Of a stretch of DNA of 64,000 nt, positions 1-10,623 are shown in pieces. A model generated the notes under the pieces. The model searched no databases. It saw nothing but the letters and a program-made list of their open reading frames with translations, and had not been told where the DNA came from. Source of the DNA: Cellulomonas pakistanensis (GTDB taxonomy: Bacteria > Actinomycetota > Actinomycetes > Actinomycetales > Cellulomonadaceae); the NCBI RefSeq assembly GCF_016862755.1, contig NZ_BONO01000012.1:53232-117231 (forward strand), read 5' to 3'. How positions within the stretch are numbered: the first letter of the stretch is position 1; each line of letters starts with the position of its first letter. The translations under genes were made by a program, and so were the position numbers.

Positions 1-1
1 C

Positions 2-661
2 TGCCTGGCCCTCGTGCTCCTGCAGGACGCGCGGCGGGCCGCCCGGACGGACGACGCCGGCGACCTGGTGCCGCTGGAGGACCAGGACCGCGGGCGGTGG
101 GACGCCGCGGCCACCGCCGAGGGGCTGGCGGCGCTGGCCGCCGGGGACCGGCTCGTGGCCCGGGGCGGCCGGGCCGGGCCGTACCTGGTGCAGGCGCGGA
201 TCGCGGCCGCGCACGCCACGGCGCCGTCGGCGGCGGCCACCGACTGGGCGGCGATCGCGGCGGCGTACCGCGAGCTGCTGCGGCTCGCGCCGTCGCCGTT
301 CGCGGGGCTCGCGGGCGCGGTGGCCACCGGGATGGCCGACGGGCCGGACGCCGGGCTCGCGGCGCTGGACGCGGTGGCGGGCGACGCCCGGCTGGCCGGC
401 AGCCACTACGTCCCGGCGGCGCGGGCGGACCTGCTGCGCCGGGCGGGCCGGGCCGCGGAGGCCGCGGACGGGTACCGGGACGCGCTGGGGCTGGTCCGCA
501 ACGAGGCGGAGCGCCGCTACCTCGCGCGCCGGCTGGCCGAGGTCGCGGGAGCGCGGGACGTCGAGCCCGCCCTCAGCCCTCCCGCTCCGGCGACGGGTCC
601 GGGATCTCTCCCGGGCGGTAGCGGGGCAGCCGGCTCGCGGGCAGCACCGCGGTCGCGCTGA
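2..661 (+). CDS. ECF RNA polymerase sigma factor, C-terminal part (cut by window edge)
   Basis: The frame is open from base 2, so the gene starts outside the window and only about 219 codons are seen. The visible part reads LLQDARRAARTDDAGDLVPL followed by LEDQDRGRWD, the hallmark of the C-terminal domain (DUF6596 type) of actinobacterial ECF sigma factors that carry a long alpha-helical, SnoaL/TPR-like tail after sigma-2 and sigma-4. The sigma-2 and sigma-4 DNA-binding regions would lie upstream. The last 30 or so codons run antisense through the 3' end of the convergent MFS gene (89-base overlap) and are low complexity, so the tail is probably non-conserved. Family call is firm; regulon unknown. 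Confidence 0.8.
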   Translation, partial: CLALVLLQDARRAARTDDAGDLVPLEDQDRGRWDAAATAEGLAALAAGDRLVARGGRAGPYLVQARIAAAHATAPSAAATDWAAIAAAYRELLRLAPSPFAGLAGAVATGMADGPDAGLAALDAVAGDARLAGSHYVPAARADLLRRAGRAAEAADGYRDALGLVRNEAERRYLARRLAEVAGARDVEPALSPPAPATGPGSLPGGSGAAGSRAAPRSR

Positions 662-2210
662 CCCCGGCGAGCACGAGCAGCCCGAGCCGCAGGGCGTTCA
701 GCCGCGCCTCCTCGTTCAGCGCCACCGCGGCCTCGACCTGCGCGGGGTCGGCGTCCGTCCCGGCGAGGACCTCGCGGAGCTCGTCGTTGCTGACGAAGTT
801 CACGGCGTCCAGGTCGACCTGCGCGACGAGGCCGGGCGGCAGCTCGGGGTGCTCGACCACCGCGCGGCCGACGTTCACCGACAGGATCGTCACCAGCAGC
901 GCGCCGACCAGCGCGGTGCCGACCGCCGAGGCCAGGTTCTGCGTGGTCCCGCGGATCGAGCCGACGTCGCCCGCCAGGTGCTTCGGGACGGCGGTGACCA
1001 GCACGTTGAACACCAGGGTCACGAGCGCGCCCTGCCCGACGCCGAACACGAGGAGCCCGAGGACCGTCGGGAGCGTCTCCCAGTTGTTGGTGACCACCAG
1101 CGACAGCCACGCGAGCGCGACGGTGGTGAGCGTGAACCCGAAGACGCCGATCACCTTCGGGCTGAACCGGCCGTAGAACCGCACGACCAGGGTCGCCGTG
1201 ACGAACACCGTGAGGTTGAACGGCATCATCGCGAGCGCCGTGTCGAACGGCGTGCGGCCCTGCACGATCTGGATGTACAGCGGCACGGTGAAGTTGAGCG
1301 CGGCCTCCAGCGCGACCACCACGAACATCGCGTAGACGGCGGCGCGCTCGCTCGGCCGGGCGAGCACCCGCAGGTCGACCAGCGGCGTCCGGCCCGACGC
1401 GGCGCGTCGGCGGGTCCACCAGAAGAACGTCTGCCCGAGGACCACCCCGGTGACCACGAGCAGCGGCGCGGGCGACACCCCGGCGACGCTGAAGGGCGCG
1501 TCGTCCGTGGCCACCAGCGGCCCCCAGGCGTTGAGGTTGTTGAACCCCAGCGTGAGCAGCACGACCGCCAGGCCGATGAGGACGGAGGCGACCAGGTCGA
1601 TCCGCACCTCGCGGTCCCCGCCGTCGGACCGCAGCCGGGTGCTCAGCACCAGCACGGCGACCGCGAGCGCCAGCACCACCCCGAACACCGGCCGCCAGCC
1701 CACGAGCGTCCCGAGCGCGCCGCCGACGAAGAACGCCGTGACCCCGGAGATCGCCCGGGCCGACCCGAGGGAGCCGACCGCGGTCGCCTGCTGCGCCCCG
1801 CGGTAGTTCTCGGCGATCAGCGCGACGAGCGACGGCACGATGATCGCCGCGGACGCACCCGCGAGCGCCTGCCCGGCGATCGCCCACCCGACGCTCGGCG
1901 ACAGGATCATCAGCAGCGCCGACGCCGCGAACGTCGCCACCATGACCCGGAACATCAGCACCCAGCCGACGCGCTGCCCGAGCTTCGCGCCGGTCATCAC
2001 CAGGGCCGCGACCGTCAGGCCGTAGACGACGATCGTCGAGCCGACGACGGTCGGCGGGACCCCGAAGTCCTCGACCATGCCGCCCAGGGAGACGGGCAGG
2101 GCGGCGACGTTGAACGACATGAGGACCTGCGCCAGGAACAGGCTCGCCATCGGCACCCAGGACCGGCGCTCCTCGGCCGTCGTCGCGCCACGGGTCTCGG
2201 TGCTCGTCAT
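573..2210 (-). CDS. MFS transporter, DHA2-like (14-TM drug/metabolite exporter type)
   Basis: Integral membrane permease of about 545 residues with alternating hydrophobic segments along its length, a glycine-rich first cytoplasmic loop (GAKLGQRVG) and a long hydrophilic loop just before the last membrane segment. Size and layout match proton-driven DHA2 exporters of the major facilitator superfamily. The ATG at 2210 overlaps the TGA of the glutaminase gene by four bases (ATGA), so the two are co-translated. That pairing hints at export of an amino acid or amine connected with glutamine/glutamate, but the substrate cannot be read from the sequence. The 3' end converges on and overlaps the upstream sigma factor gene. 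Confidence 0.9.
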   Translation of the reverse strand: MTSTETRGATTAEERRSWVPMASLFLAQVLMSFNVAALPVSLGGMVEDFGVPPTVVGSTIVVYGLTVAALVMTGAKLGQRVGWVLMFRVMVATFAASALLMILSPSVGWAIAGQALAGASAAIIVPSLVALIAENYRGAQQATAVGSLGSARAISGVTAFFVGGALGTLVGWRPVFGVVLALAVAVLVLSTRLRSDGGDREVRIDLVASVLIGLAVVLLTLGFNNLNAWGPLVATDDAPFSVAGVSPAPLLVVTGVVLGQTFFWWTRRRAASGRTPLVDLRVLARPSERAAVYAMFVVVALEAALNFTVPLYIQIVQGRTPFDTALAMMPFNLTVFVTATLVVRFYGRFSPKVIGVFGFTLTTVALAWLSLVVTNNWETLPTVLGLLVFGVGQGALVTLVFNVLVTAVPKHLAGDVGSIRGTTQNLASAVGTALVGALLVTILSVNVGRAVVEHPELPPGLVAQVDLDAVNFVSNDELREVLAGTDADPAQVEAAVALNEEARLNALRLGLLVLAGVSATAVLPASRLPRYRPGEIPDPSPEREG

Positions 2211-3220
2211 GCGGGGGTCCTCCGGTCGGCGGCGTGGGCGGCGGACGCGAACACGTTGAGGCCGAGCGTGCGGCTGAGGTGCGCCGTCGCCAGCCGGCCG
2301 CGCACGCTGTTCCCGGCCGGGTCGATCGGCGGGGAGAACGTGCCGATCGCGCCCTTGCCCGGGGCGATCGCGACGATCCCGCCCGAGACGCCGGACTTGG
2401 CCGGGACCCCGATCTCGAACAGCCACTCCCCCGACCGCTCGTACATGCCGGTCGCGGCCAGCACCGCCAGCGTGTCGCGGCAGACCTGCGCGGAGACGAC
2501 GCGCTCGCCGGTGACCGGGTGCACGCCGCCGTCCGCGAGCGTCGCGCCCATCACGGCGAGGTCGCGCGCGGTGACCCGGATCGCGCACTGGCGGGTGTAG
2601 ACGTCGACGACCTCGAGCGGGTCGGCGTCGATGCGCCCGTAGCTCTCCAGCAGCCGGGCGATCGCGCGGTTGCGCTGGTTGGTCGCCGCCTCGGACTCGT
2701 AGACCACCGGGTCGACCTCGAGCGTGCGGCCGGCGAACCGCGCCAGGCCCGCGGCGAGGTGCGCCCACTGCTCGTCGGGCGTGCCGCCGGGCAGCAGCGC
2801 CGTCGTGGCGATCGCCCCGGCGTTGACCATCGGGTTCATCGGGTGCCCGTCGTTCAGCTCGACCGCGATGACCGAGTTGAACGGGAGCCCGGTGTTGTTC
2901 ACGCCGACCCGGTCGCGCACCACCTCGTGCCCGTACGCCTCGCAGACCAGCGCGTAGACGAACGCCTTGGAGATCGACTGGATGGTGAACGCCGCGTCCG
3001 CATCGCCCGCGGCGTGCAGATCGCCCGAGGTCTCCGCGACGACGACGCCGAACAGCCGCGGGTCCGCCTCGGCCAGCACGGGGATGTAGTCGGCCACGGC
3101 CCCCTCGGCGCGGTCGCGGTGGCGGGCGTGCGCCTCCTGCACCAGCTCCTCGACCCGGTCCCAGCCGGGCAGCCGCCCGGTCGAGACCGCCTGCGCCACG
3201 TCGCCGACCTCGTCGCTCAC
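2207..3220 (-). CDS. glsA: Glutaminase A
   Basis: Serine-dependent beta-lactamase-fold glutaminase hydrolysing L-glutamine to glutamate and ammonia in the cytoplasm; about 337 residues. The catalytic SxxK is visible as QSISKAF (Ser82/Lys85 counted from the GTG), followed by VNNTGLPFNS, the NAGAI box, the YxxExxTNxRN region and the C-terminal PAKSGVSGGI segment, in the usual family order. The GTG at 3220 is chosen because a GGAGG box lies 5-7 bases upstream; the open frame continues upstream but is low-quality coding. First gene of a two-gene unit with the MFS transporter (ATGA overlap). Confidence 0.95.
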   Translation of the reverse strand: MSDEVGDVAQAVSTGRLPGWDRVEELVQEAHARHRDRAEGAVADYIPVLAEADPRLFGVVVAETSGDLHAAGDADAAFTIQSISKAFVYALVCEAYGHEVVRDRVGVNNTGLPFNSVIAVELNDGHPMNPMVNAGAIATTALLPGGTPDEQWAHLAAGLARFAGRTLEVDPVVYESEAATNQRNRAIARLLESYGRIDADPLEVVDVYTRQCAIRVTARDLAVMGATLADGGVHPVTGERVVSAQVCRDTLAVLAATGMYERSGEWLFEIGVPAKSGVSGGIVAIAPGKGAIGTFSPPIDPAGNSVRGRLATAHLSRTLGLNVFASAAHAADRRTPA

Positions 3221-3391
3221 GCGCCCTCCGCCCGTCGCCTGCCCCGCGGCCGATCGTGGCACGCGGCCCGCCGGACGTACAGGGCGTCCTCGCGCCCGCT
3301 CGGCGTGCGGTCCCGTGGCGCGCGCGTAGCGTGGCGGTGACGCGCGGCCGCGTCGCCCGCGGCCGTCACCGTTCGATCGAGGGAGACCGGC

Positions 3392-3616
3392 ATGACCACC
3401 ACCCCCGACCCCCGGCACGAGCACACCGGGACGCCGAGCGAGCCGCCGACGCGCCCGTCGAGCCCGGGCCCCGACCCGGACGACGTCAACCAGCCGGACG
3501 AGGCCGCGCACCCGACGCACGGCACCGGCGCGGCGACGGGCGCGGGCACGGGCACGGGCACGGGCACGACGCAGCCGACCAGCCCCGGCCCGGACCCGGA
3601 CGACATCAACCGCTGA
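3392..3616 (+). CDS. Small disordered protein with duplicated SPGPDPDD motif
   Basis: A 74-residue, strongly acidic and Pro/Thr-rich protein with no hydrophobic segment, predicted to be intrinsically disordered. The motif SPGPDPDDVN (middle) recurs as SPGPDPDDIN at the very C terminus. Between them lies a hexanucleotide tandem (gggcac repeated four times near 3542-3567) coding for alternating Gly-Thr. A GAGGGAG box sits 7-9 bases before the ATG at 3392, supporting real translation. It is divergent from glsA and followed by a long hairpin at 3631-3683. I do not recognise the family; short acidic proteins with this tail occur in related actinobacteria, but no function is known to me. Confidence 0.6.
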   Translation: MTTTPDPRHEHTGTPSEPPTRPSSPGPDPDDVNQPDEAAHPTHGTGAATGAGTGTGTGTTQPTSPGPDPDDINR

Positions 3617-3630
3617 CGCCGGCCGAGGCG

Positions 3631-3683
3631 CACGAGACACGTCGAGGGTGCCCACACTGAGGGCACCCTCGACGTGTCTCGTG
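3631..3683. repeat. Long perfect intergenic hairpin (23-bp arms)
   Basis: Perfect inverted repeat: arms 3631-3653 and 3661-3683, loop of seven bases. It lies 14 bases after the stop of the small acidic gene and could act as a terminator, but there is no T-run on either side. Its right half (3663-3686) is clearly related to 56603-56630, so it belongs to a dispersed repeat family (see findings). Confidence 0.85.
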
Positions 3684-3828
3684 CACCCGCGCGGGACGCC
3701 CGCCGGAACCGATCGGGGCGCTCGCGCGTTCGAGACAGGACGAAAGCCGCGGATCGCCCGCGCGCACGCCCCCGGCGCGCGCCGCCGGCTCGTGGTCCCC
3801 CGACGATGCGATCCTGGAGTCCACCGCC

Positions 3829-4557
3829 GTGAGCACCACCCTGCCGGCCGCCGCCCTCGCGCCCGCCCGCACCCCCGCCGCCGTCGACCCGGCGACCGGC
3901 CACGAGTACGAGGGCTTCATCGGCTGGGTCCTCGACCTCATGGAGACGCTGGGCGAGGTCGGCGTCGGCGCGGCCGTCTTCATCGAGACGTTCGTGCCGC
4001 CCATCCCGTCCGAGGCGGTCCTGCCCGGCGCCGGGTTCCTCGCCTACGACGGCCGGATGAACCTGTGGTGGGCGATCCTCGCCGCCACCGCCGGCGCGAT
4101 CCTCGGCGCCTGGATCTGGTGGCTCCTCGGCGCCTGGCTCGGCCGGGACCGCACGCGCGCCCTGGTCGCGCGGATCCCGCTGCTCGACGCCGAGGACTTC
4201 GACAAGGCCGAGCGGTTCTTCGTCCGGTGGGGCCCGGTCGCGGTGCTCGTCGGGCGGTGCGTGCCGCTGGTGCGGAGCTTCATCTCCATCCCCGCCGGCA
4301 TCGAGCGGATGCCGTTCTGGGCGTTCACCGCGTACACCGCGATCGGGTCGGCCGTCTGGAACGCCATCTGGATCGGGCTCGGGTACGCCTTCGGCCCCGC
4401 GATCCGGCCGGTGCTGGCGGAGTGGAGCGGCGTGCTGTCGAACGCCGTCCTCGTCGCCATCGCGGCGGCGTGCCTGTGGTTCGTGGTCGCGCGGCTGCGG
4501 AAGCTGCGGCGGCTGCGCCGCGAGCGCGAGGCCGACCCGGCGGTCGCCGGGGACTGA
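3829..4557 (+). CDS. DedA/SNARE-associated family membrane protein
   Basis: A 242-residue polytopic inner-membrane protein of the DedA superfamily (VTT domain; undecaprenyl-phosphate or phospholipid flippase type in characterised members). The diagnostic first half-helix with ETFVPPIPSE is at about residues 46-55, followed by the amphipathic re-entrant region, and the G-R-x-V-P-x-x-R-S motif (GRCVPLVRSF) at about residue 143. The last helix is followed by an Arg-rich cytoplasmic tail. The start is the GTG at 3829. It converges on kdpE with a 24-base gap. Cargo is not deducible. Confidence 0.92.
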   Translation: MSTTLPAAALAPARTPAAVDPATGHEYEGFIGWVLDLMETLGEVGVGAAVFIETFVPPIPSEAVLPGAGFLAYDGRMNLWWAILAATAGAILGAWIWWLLGAWLGRDRTRALVARIPLLDAEDFDKAERFFVRWGPVAVLVGRCVPLVRSFISIPAGIERMPFWAFTAYTAIGSAVWNAIWIGLGYAFGPAIRPVLAEWSGVLSNAVLVAIAAACLWFVVARLRKLRRLRREREADPAVAGD

Positions 4558-4581
4558 ACGCCGCCGGGCCGCGGCCCCGCG

Positions 4582-5295
4582 TCAGCCGGGAGCCCCGGCC
4601 GCCGCGGCGCTGCCGTCCGGGTCGAACCGGTACCCCATCCCCTGCTCGGTCAGCAGGTACCGCGGCCGGGCGGGCTCGGGCTCGAGCTTCTTGCGCAGCT
4701 GCGACAGGTACAGCCGCAGGTAGCCGGAGCTGGTCACGTGCGTGGCGCCCCAGATCTCCGACAGGATCGTCTGCCGCGTGACGAGCCGCCCCGGGTGCCG
4801 CACCAGGATCTCCAGCACCTGCCACTCGGTCGGCGTCAGGTGCACGGCGCCCGCCCCGGCGCGCGTGACCAGCCGGCGCGCCAGGTCGACCGTGACGTCG
4901 CCGAAGGTCACCGTCGGGCCCTCGTCGCCCTCCGCGGGCGTCGAGCGCCGGCCGAGGGCCCGCAGCCGCGCGAGCAGCTCCTCGAGGTCGAACGGCTTGG
5001 TGACGTAGTCATCGGCACCGGCGTCGAGCGCCTCCACCGTGTCGTCCGACCCCGTCCGGCCCGAGACGACGAGGACCGGCGCCTGCGTCCAGCCGCGCAG
5101 GGACTGGATCAGGGCGATGCCGTCGACCCGCGGCATCCCGAGGTCGACCAGGTACAGGTCGGGCCGGTGCGCGGCGGCCTGGGCGATCGCCTCGGCCCCG
5201 TCGGACGCGGTGAGCACGGTGTACCCGCGGGCGCGCAGGGTGATGCGCAGGGCGCGCAGGATCTGGGCGTCGTCGTCGGCGATCAGGATCTTCAC
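4582..5295 (-). CDS. kdpE: Two-component response regulator KdpE
   Basis: OmpR/PhoB-class response regulator of 237 residues: receiver domain (acidic pair DDD at residues 7-9, phospho-acceptor Asp in LYLVDLGMPR, Lys in VTKPF) followed by a winged-helix DNA-binding domain (LTPTEWQVLEILVRHPG to QGMGYRF). It activates the kdp promoter when phosphorylated by KdpD under potassium limitation or osmotic stress. The GTG start at 5295 overlaps the KdpD stop by four bases (GTGA). Last gene of the kdp operon; converges on the DedA gene. Confidence 0.96.
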   Translation of the reverse strand: MKILIADDDAQILRALRITLRARGYTVLTASDGAEAIAQAAAHRPDLYLVDLGMPRVDGIALIQSLRGWTQAPVLVVSGRTGSDDTVEALDAGADDYVTKPFDLEELLARLRALGRRSTPAEGDEGPTVTFGDVTVDLARRLVTRAGAGAVHLTPTEWQVLEILVRHPGRLVTRQTILSEIWGATHVTSSGYLRLYLSQLRKKLEPEPARPRYLLTEQGMGYRFDPDGSAAAAGAPG

Positions 5296-7808
5296 GGCCG
5301 GCCCGCCCCCGCGCCCGTGCCCGCGCTCGCGCCCGCGCCCGCCGTCGGCAGGCTCACGACCATCGTCAGCCCGCCCCCGGGGGTGTCCTCGGGCGTCAGC
5401 GTCCCGCCCATCCCCTCGGTGAACCCGCGGGACAGCGCGAGCCCGAGGCCGAGCCCGGTCGTGTTGTCGGTGTCGCCCAGCCGCTGGAACGGCAGGAACA
5501 GGTCCGGCCACCGCTCCGCCGCCACGCCGGGCCCGTGGTCGACGACGCGGATCTCGACCCGGTCGCCGAACGCGCTGGTGGTCAGGCGCGGCCGGCAGCC
5601 CGCCGGGCTGAGCTGCACCGCGTTGGCGAGCACGTTCACCACGACCCGGCGCAGCAGGGCGGCGTCGGCGACCACGCGGGGCAGGTCGGGGTCGAGGTCC
5701 AGCTCGACGTCGTCCGGGCCGAGGTGCAGCTCGTCGAGCGCGGGCAGGATCACCTCGTCGACGTCGGTCGCCGTGCACGAGACGCCGAGCACGCCCGCCT
5801 GCACCCTGCTGACGTCGAGCAGGTCCGTGACCAGGGCGGTGAGCGTGTCGACGCTCTCGGCCGCGGTGGCGAGCAGCTCCGCGCGGTCGGCGGGCGACCA
5901 CTCGACGTCGTCCGCGCGGAGGCTGCTGATCGCGGTGGCGGCGGCGGTGAGCGGCCGGCGCAGGTCGTGGCTGACCGCGGACAGCAGCGCGCTGCGCACC
6001 TGGTCGGTCTCCAGCAGCGGCGCGATCTCGCTCGCGGTCGCGGTCAGCCGCTCGTGCTCGAGCGCGGCGGCGGCCTGCGTGACCACCACCGGGAGCAGCC
6101 GGCTCGCGGACCGGTCGAGCGGCGGGCCGTGCAGCTCCAGCACGGCGTCGTCGGCGACCGGCACCACCGTCGGCGGCCGCGTCCCCGCGGGCTCGCCCTT
6201 CTCCACCCGCAGCGCGTCGCCGACCCGCAGCCGGACCGCGTCCAGCGCGAACGCCTCCCGGGTGCGGGCGAGCAGCGCGCCGAGCGCGTCCTGCCCGCGC
6301 AGCACGCCGCCGGCGATCCCGATGAGCATCTCGGACTCCGCGGCCGCGCGGCGGGCGACCCGGCTGCGGCGGGCCGCCTGGTCCACGACGAGGCTGACCA
6401 GCGCACCGTTGGCCACGTACAGCGCGAGCGCCAGCACGTGCACCGGCTCCGTGACGGTCACCGTGTGCACCGGCTCGACGAACACGTAGTTCAGCGTGAG
6501 CCCCGACATCAGCGCGGTGAACAGCGCCGGCCACAGCCCGCCCACCAGCGCGATGACGACGACCAGCAGCTGGTAGGCCAGCACGTCGCTCGCCAGCGAC
6601 TGCTCGCTGCGCGCCGCGACCAGCCCCCAGGTCAGCAGCGGACCGCCGACCAGCGCCAGGAGGAACCCCAGCACCCGGCGCCGGACGGTGAGCGCGCCGG
6701 TGAGCCGGGGCAGCGCGAGTCGGGCGCCGGCGGCGGCGTGGTTGACGATGTGCACGTCGATGGCGCCGGCCTGCCGGATGACGGTCTGCCCGATGCCGGG
6801 GCCGGTCAGCGCCGCCTTGAGCCAGCTGCGCCGGCTGAGGCCGATGACGAGCTGGCTGGCGTTCTGCCCGCGCGCGAAGGTGACCAGGGCGTCCGGCACG
6901 TCCTCGCCGACGACCTGGTGGAACGTGCCGCCGAGCTGCTCGGTCAGCGCGGCCTGCGCGACGAGCGCCCCCGGGTTGCTGTCCCGCAGCCCGGTCTGGG
7001 CGCTGACGTGCACGGCGAGCAGCTCGCCGCCGGCCGACCGCGCCGCGATCCGGGCCCCGCGGCGCAGCAGGGTCTCCCCCTCGGGCCCGCCGGTCAGCGC
7101 GACCACCACCCGCTCGCGCGCCTCCCACGGCGCCTCGATCGCGTGCTCCGCGCGGTAGGTGCGCAGCGCGGAGTCGACCTCGTCGGCGAGCCACAGCAGC
7201 GCCAGCTCGCGCAGCGCCGTGAGGTTGCCCAGCCGGAAGTAGTTCGACAGCGCCGCGTCCACCCGCTCGGCGGGGTAGACGTTGCCCTCGGCCAGGCGGT
7301 CCCGCAGCGACTGCGGCGCCAGGTCGACGAGCTCGACGTCGTCGGCGGCGCGCAGGACCGCGTCGGGCACGGTCTCCCGCTGCGGCGCCCCGGTGATGGT
7401 CCGGACGACGTCGTTGAGCGACTCGATGTGCTGGATGTTCACCGTCGTGACGACGTGGATGCCGGCGTCGAGCAGCTCGGCGACGTCCTGCCAGCGCTTC
7501 TCGTGCCGGGAGCCGGGCGCGTTGGTGTGCGCGAACTCGTCGACCAGCGCGACCGTCGGCCGCCGGGCCAGCACCGCGTCCAGGTCCATCTCGGACAGCC
7601 GCACGCCGCGGTGCTCGATCTCGGCGCGCGGCACGACCTCCAGGCCGTCGAGCAGCGCGGCCGTGGCGGGGCGGCCGTGGGTCTCCACGACCGCGACCAC
7701 CACGTCCTTGCCGTCGCGCCGCATGTCCCGTCCCGCCTCGAGCATCGCGAAGGTCTTCCCGACGCCCGGGGCGGCGCCGAGCAGGACGCGCAGCCGGCCC
7801 CTGTGCAC
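5292..7808 (-). CDS. kdpD: Osmosensitive K+-channel sensor histidine kinase KdpD
   Basis: About 838 residues with the complete KdpD order: N-terminal P-loop domain (GAAPGVGKT at residues 11-19, Walker B-like VALVDEFAHTNAPGSRHEKRW), a universal-stress-like domain, four closely spaced membrane helices near the middle, a GAF-like segment, then HisKA (SHDLRRPLT) and HATPase (N-box NVLANAVQLSP, DHGPGV, GLGLGLALS). The conserved residue after the histidine is Arg rather than the usual Thr of SHDLRTPL. The GTG at 7808 lies five bases after the kdpC stop with a TGAGG box. The reading frame remains open far upstream inside kdpB and kdpC, but that is antisense-free high-GC noise. Confidence 0.95.
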   Translation of the reverse strand: MHRGRLRVLLGAAPGVGKTFAMLEAGRDMRRDGKDVVVAVVETHGRPATAALLDGLEVVPRAEIEHRGVRLSEMDLDAVLARRPTVALVDEFAHTNAPGSRHEKRWQDVAELLDAGIHVVTTVNIQHIESLNDVVRTITGAPQRETVPDAVLRAADDVELVDLAPQSLRDRLAEGNVYPAERVDAALSNYFRLGNLTALRELALLWLADEVDSALRTYRAEHAIEAPWEARERVVVALTGGPEGETLLRRGARIAARSAGGELLAVHVSAQTGLRDSNPGALVAQAALTEQLGGTFHQVVGEDVPDALVTFARGQNASQLVIGLSRRSWLKAALTGPGIGQTVIRQAGAIDVHIVNHAAAGARLALPRLTGALTVRRRVLGFLLALVGGPLLTWGLVAARSEQSLASDVLAYQLLVVVIALVGGLWPALFTALMSGLTLNYVFVEPVHTVTVTEPVHVLALALYVANGALVSLVVDQAARRSRVARRAAAESEMLIGIAGGVLRGQDALGALLARTREAFALDAVRLRVGDALRVEKGEPAGTRPPTVVPVADDAVLELHGPPLDRSASRLLPVVVTQAAAALEHERLTATASEIAPLLETDQVRSALLSAVSHDLRRPLTAAATAISSLRADDVEWSPADRAELLATAAESVDTLTALVTDLLDVSRVQAGVLGVSCTATDVDEVILPALDELHLGPDDVELDLDPDLPRVVADAALLRRVVVNVLANAVQLSPAGCRPRLTTSAFGDRVEIRVVDHGPGVAAERWPDLFLPFQRLGDTDNTTGLGLGLALSRGFTEGMGGTLTPEDTPGGGLTMVVSLPTAGAGASAGTGAGAGRP

Positions 7809-7813
7809 GCGCC

Positions 7814-8422
7814 TCAGCCCGCCAGCCGGTCGAGCGCGAGGTTGACCTCGAGGACGTTCACGCCGGCCTGACCCAGGAACCCGAGGTCCGGGCCGGTGGT
7901 GGCGCCGGCGACCAGCCCGCGGACCTCGTCCTCGGACAGCCCGCGCTCGGCGGCGACGCGCGGCACCTGCAGGTCGGCGTACTCGGGGCTGATGTGCGGG
8001 TCGAGGCCCGAGCCGGACGCGGTGAGGGCGTCGGCCGGCACGGCGGCCGGGTCGACCCCCTCCAGGGCGGCGACCGCCGCGCGGCGGTCCTCGATCGCGG
8101 CCACCAGGTCGGCGTTCTCCGGGCCCAGGTTCGAGCCGGACGACGCGGCGGCGTCGTACCCGTCGCCGGCCGCGGACGGCCGGGACTGGAAGTAGGCCGG
8201 CAGCGCGGCGCCGTCGGCGTCCGCGAAGGACTGGCCGATCAGGGACGACCCGACGACGGTGCCGTCGGCGCCGGTGACCAGCGACCCGTCGGCGCGGGCC
8301 GGCAGCAGCCGCCCGAGCCCGGTGACGAGCAGCGGGTACGCGATCCCGAGGACCGCGGTGAGGACCAGCATCGCCCGGAGGGCGACGCCCAGGTGCGACC
8401 AGGTGGTGCGGGGAGAGCTCAT
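7814..8422 (-). CDS. kdpC: K+-transporting ATPase subunit KdpC
   Basis: A 202-residue single-pass membrane subunit of the KdpFABC pump. It has one N-terminal hydrophobic helix (residues 11-35, ending LLVTGLGRLLPARADGSL), then the typical SLIGQSF signature, FQSRPSAAGDGYDAAASSGSNLGP, and the C-terminal DPHISPEYADLQVPRVA block and a VNVLEVNLALD end. All of these are diagnostic of KdpC. It lies 21 bases downstream of kdpB, in frame with the operon order kdpA-B-C-D-E. KdpC stabilises the complex and raises ATP affinity of KdpB. Confidence 0.96.
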   Translation of the reverse strand: MSSPRTTWSHLGVALRAMLVLTAVLGIAYPLLVTGLGRLLPARADGSLVTGADGTVVGSSLIGQSFADADGAALPAYFQSRPSAAGDGYDAAASSGSNLGPENADLVAAIEDRRAAVAALEGVDPAAVPADALTASGSGLDPHISPEYADLQVPRVAAERGLSEDEVRGLVAGATTGPDLGFLGQAGVNVLEVNLALDRLAG

Positions 8423-8443
8423 GGTTCCGTCTCCTAGGGTCGG

Positions 8444-10618
<2,175 letters not shown>

Positions 10619-10623
10619 GCGGT

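Noticed and set aside
849..2600. Long plus-strand ORF opposite the MFS and glutaminase genes
   Set aside because: Asp/Arg/His-rich antisense shadow produced by high GC; no conserved motif.
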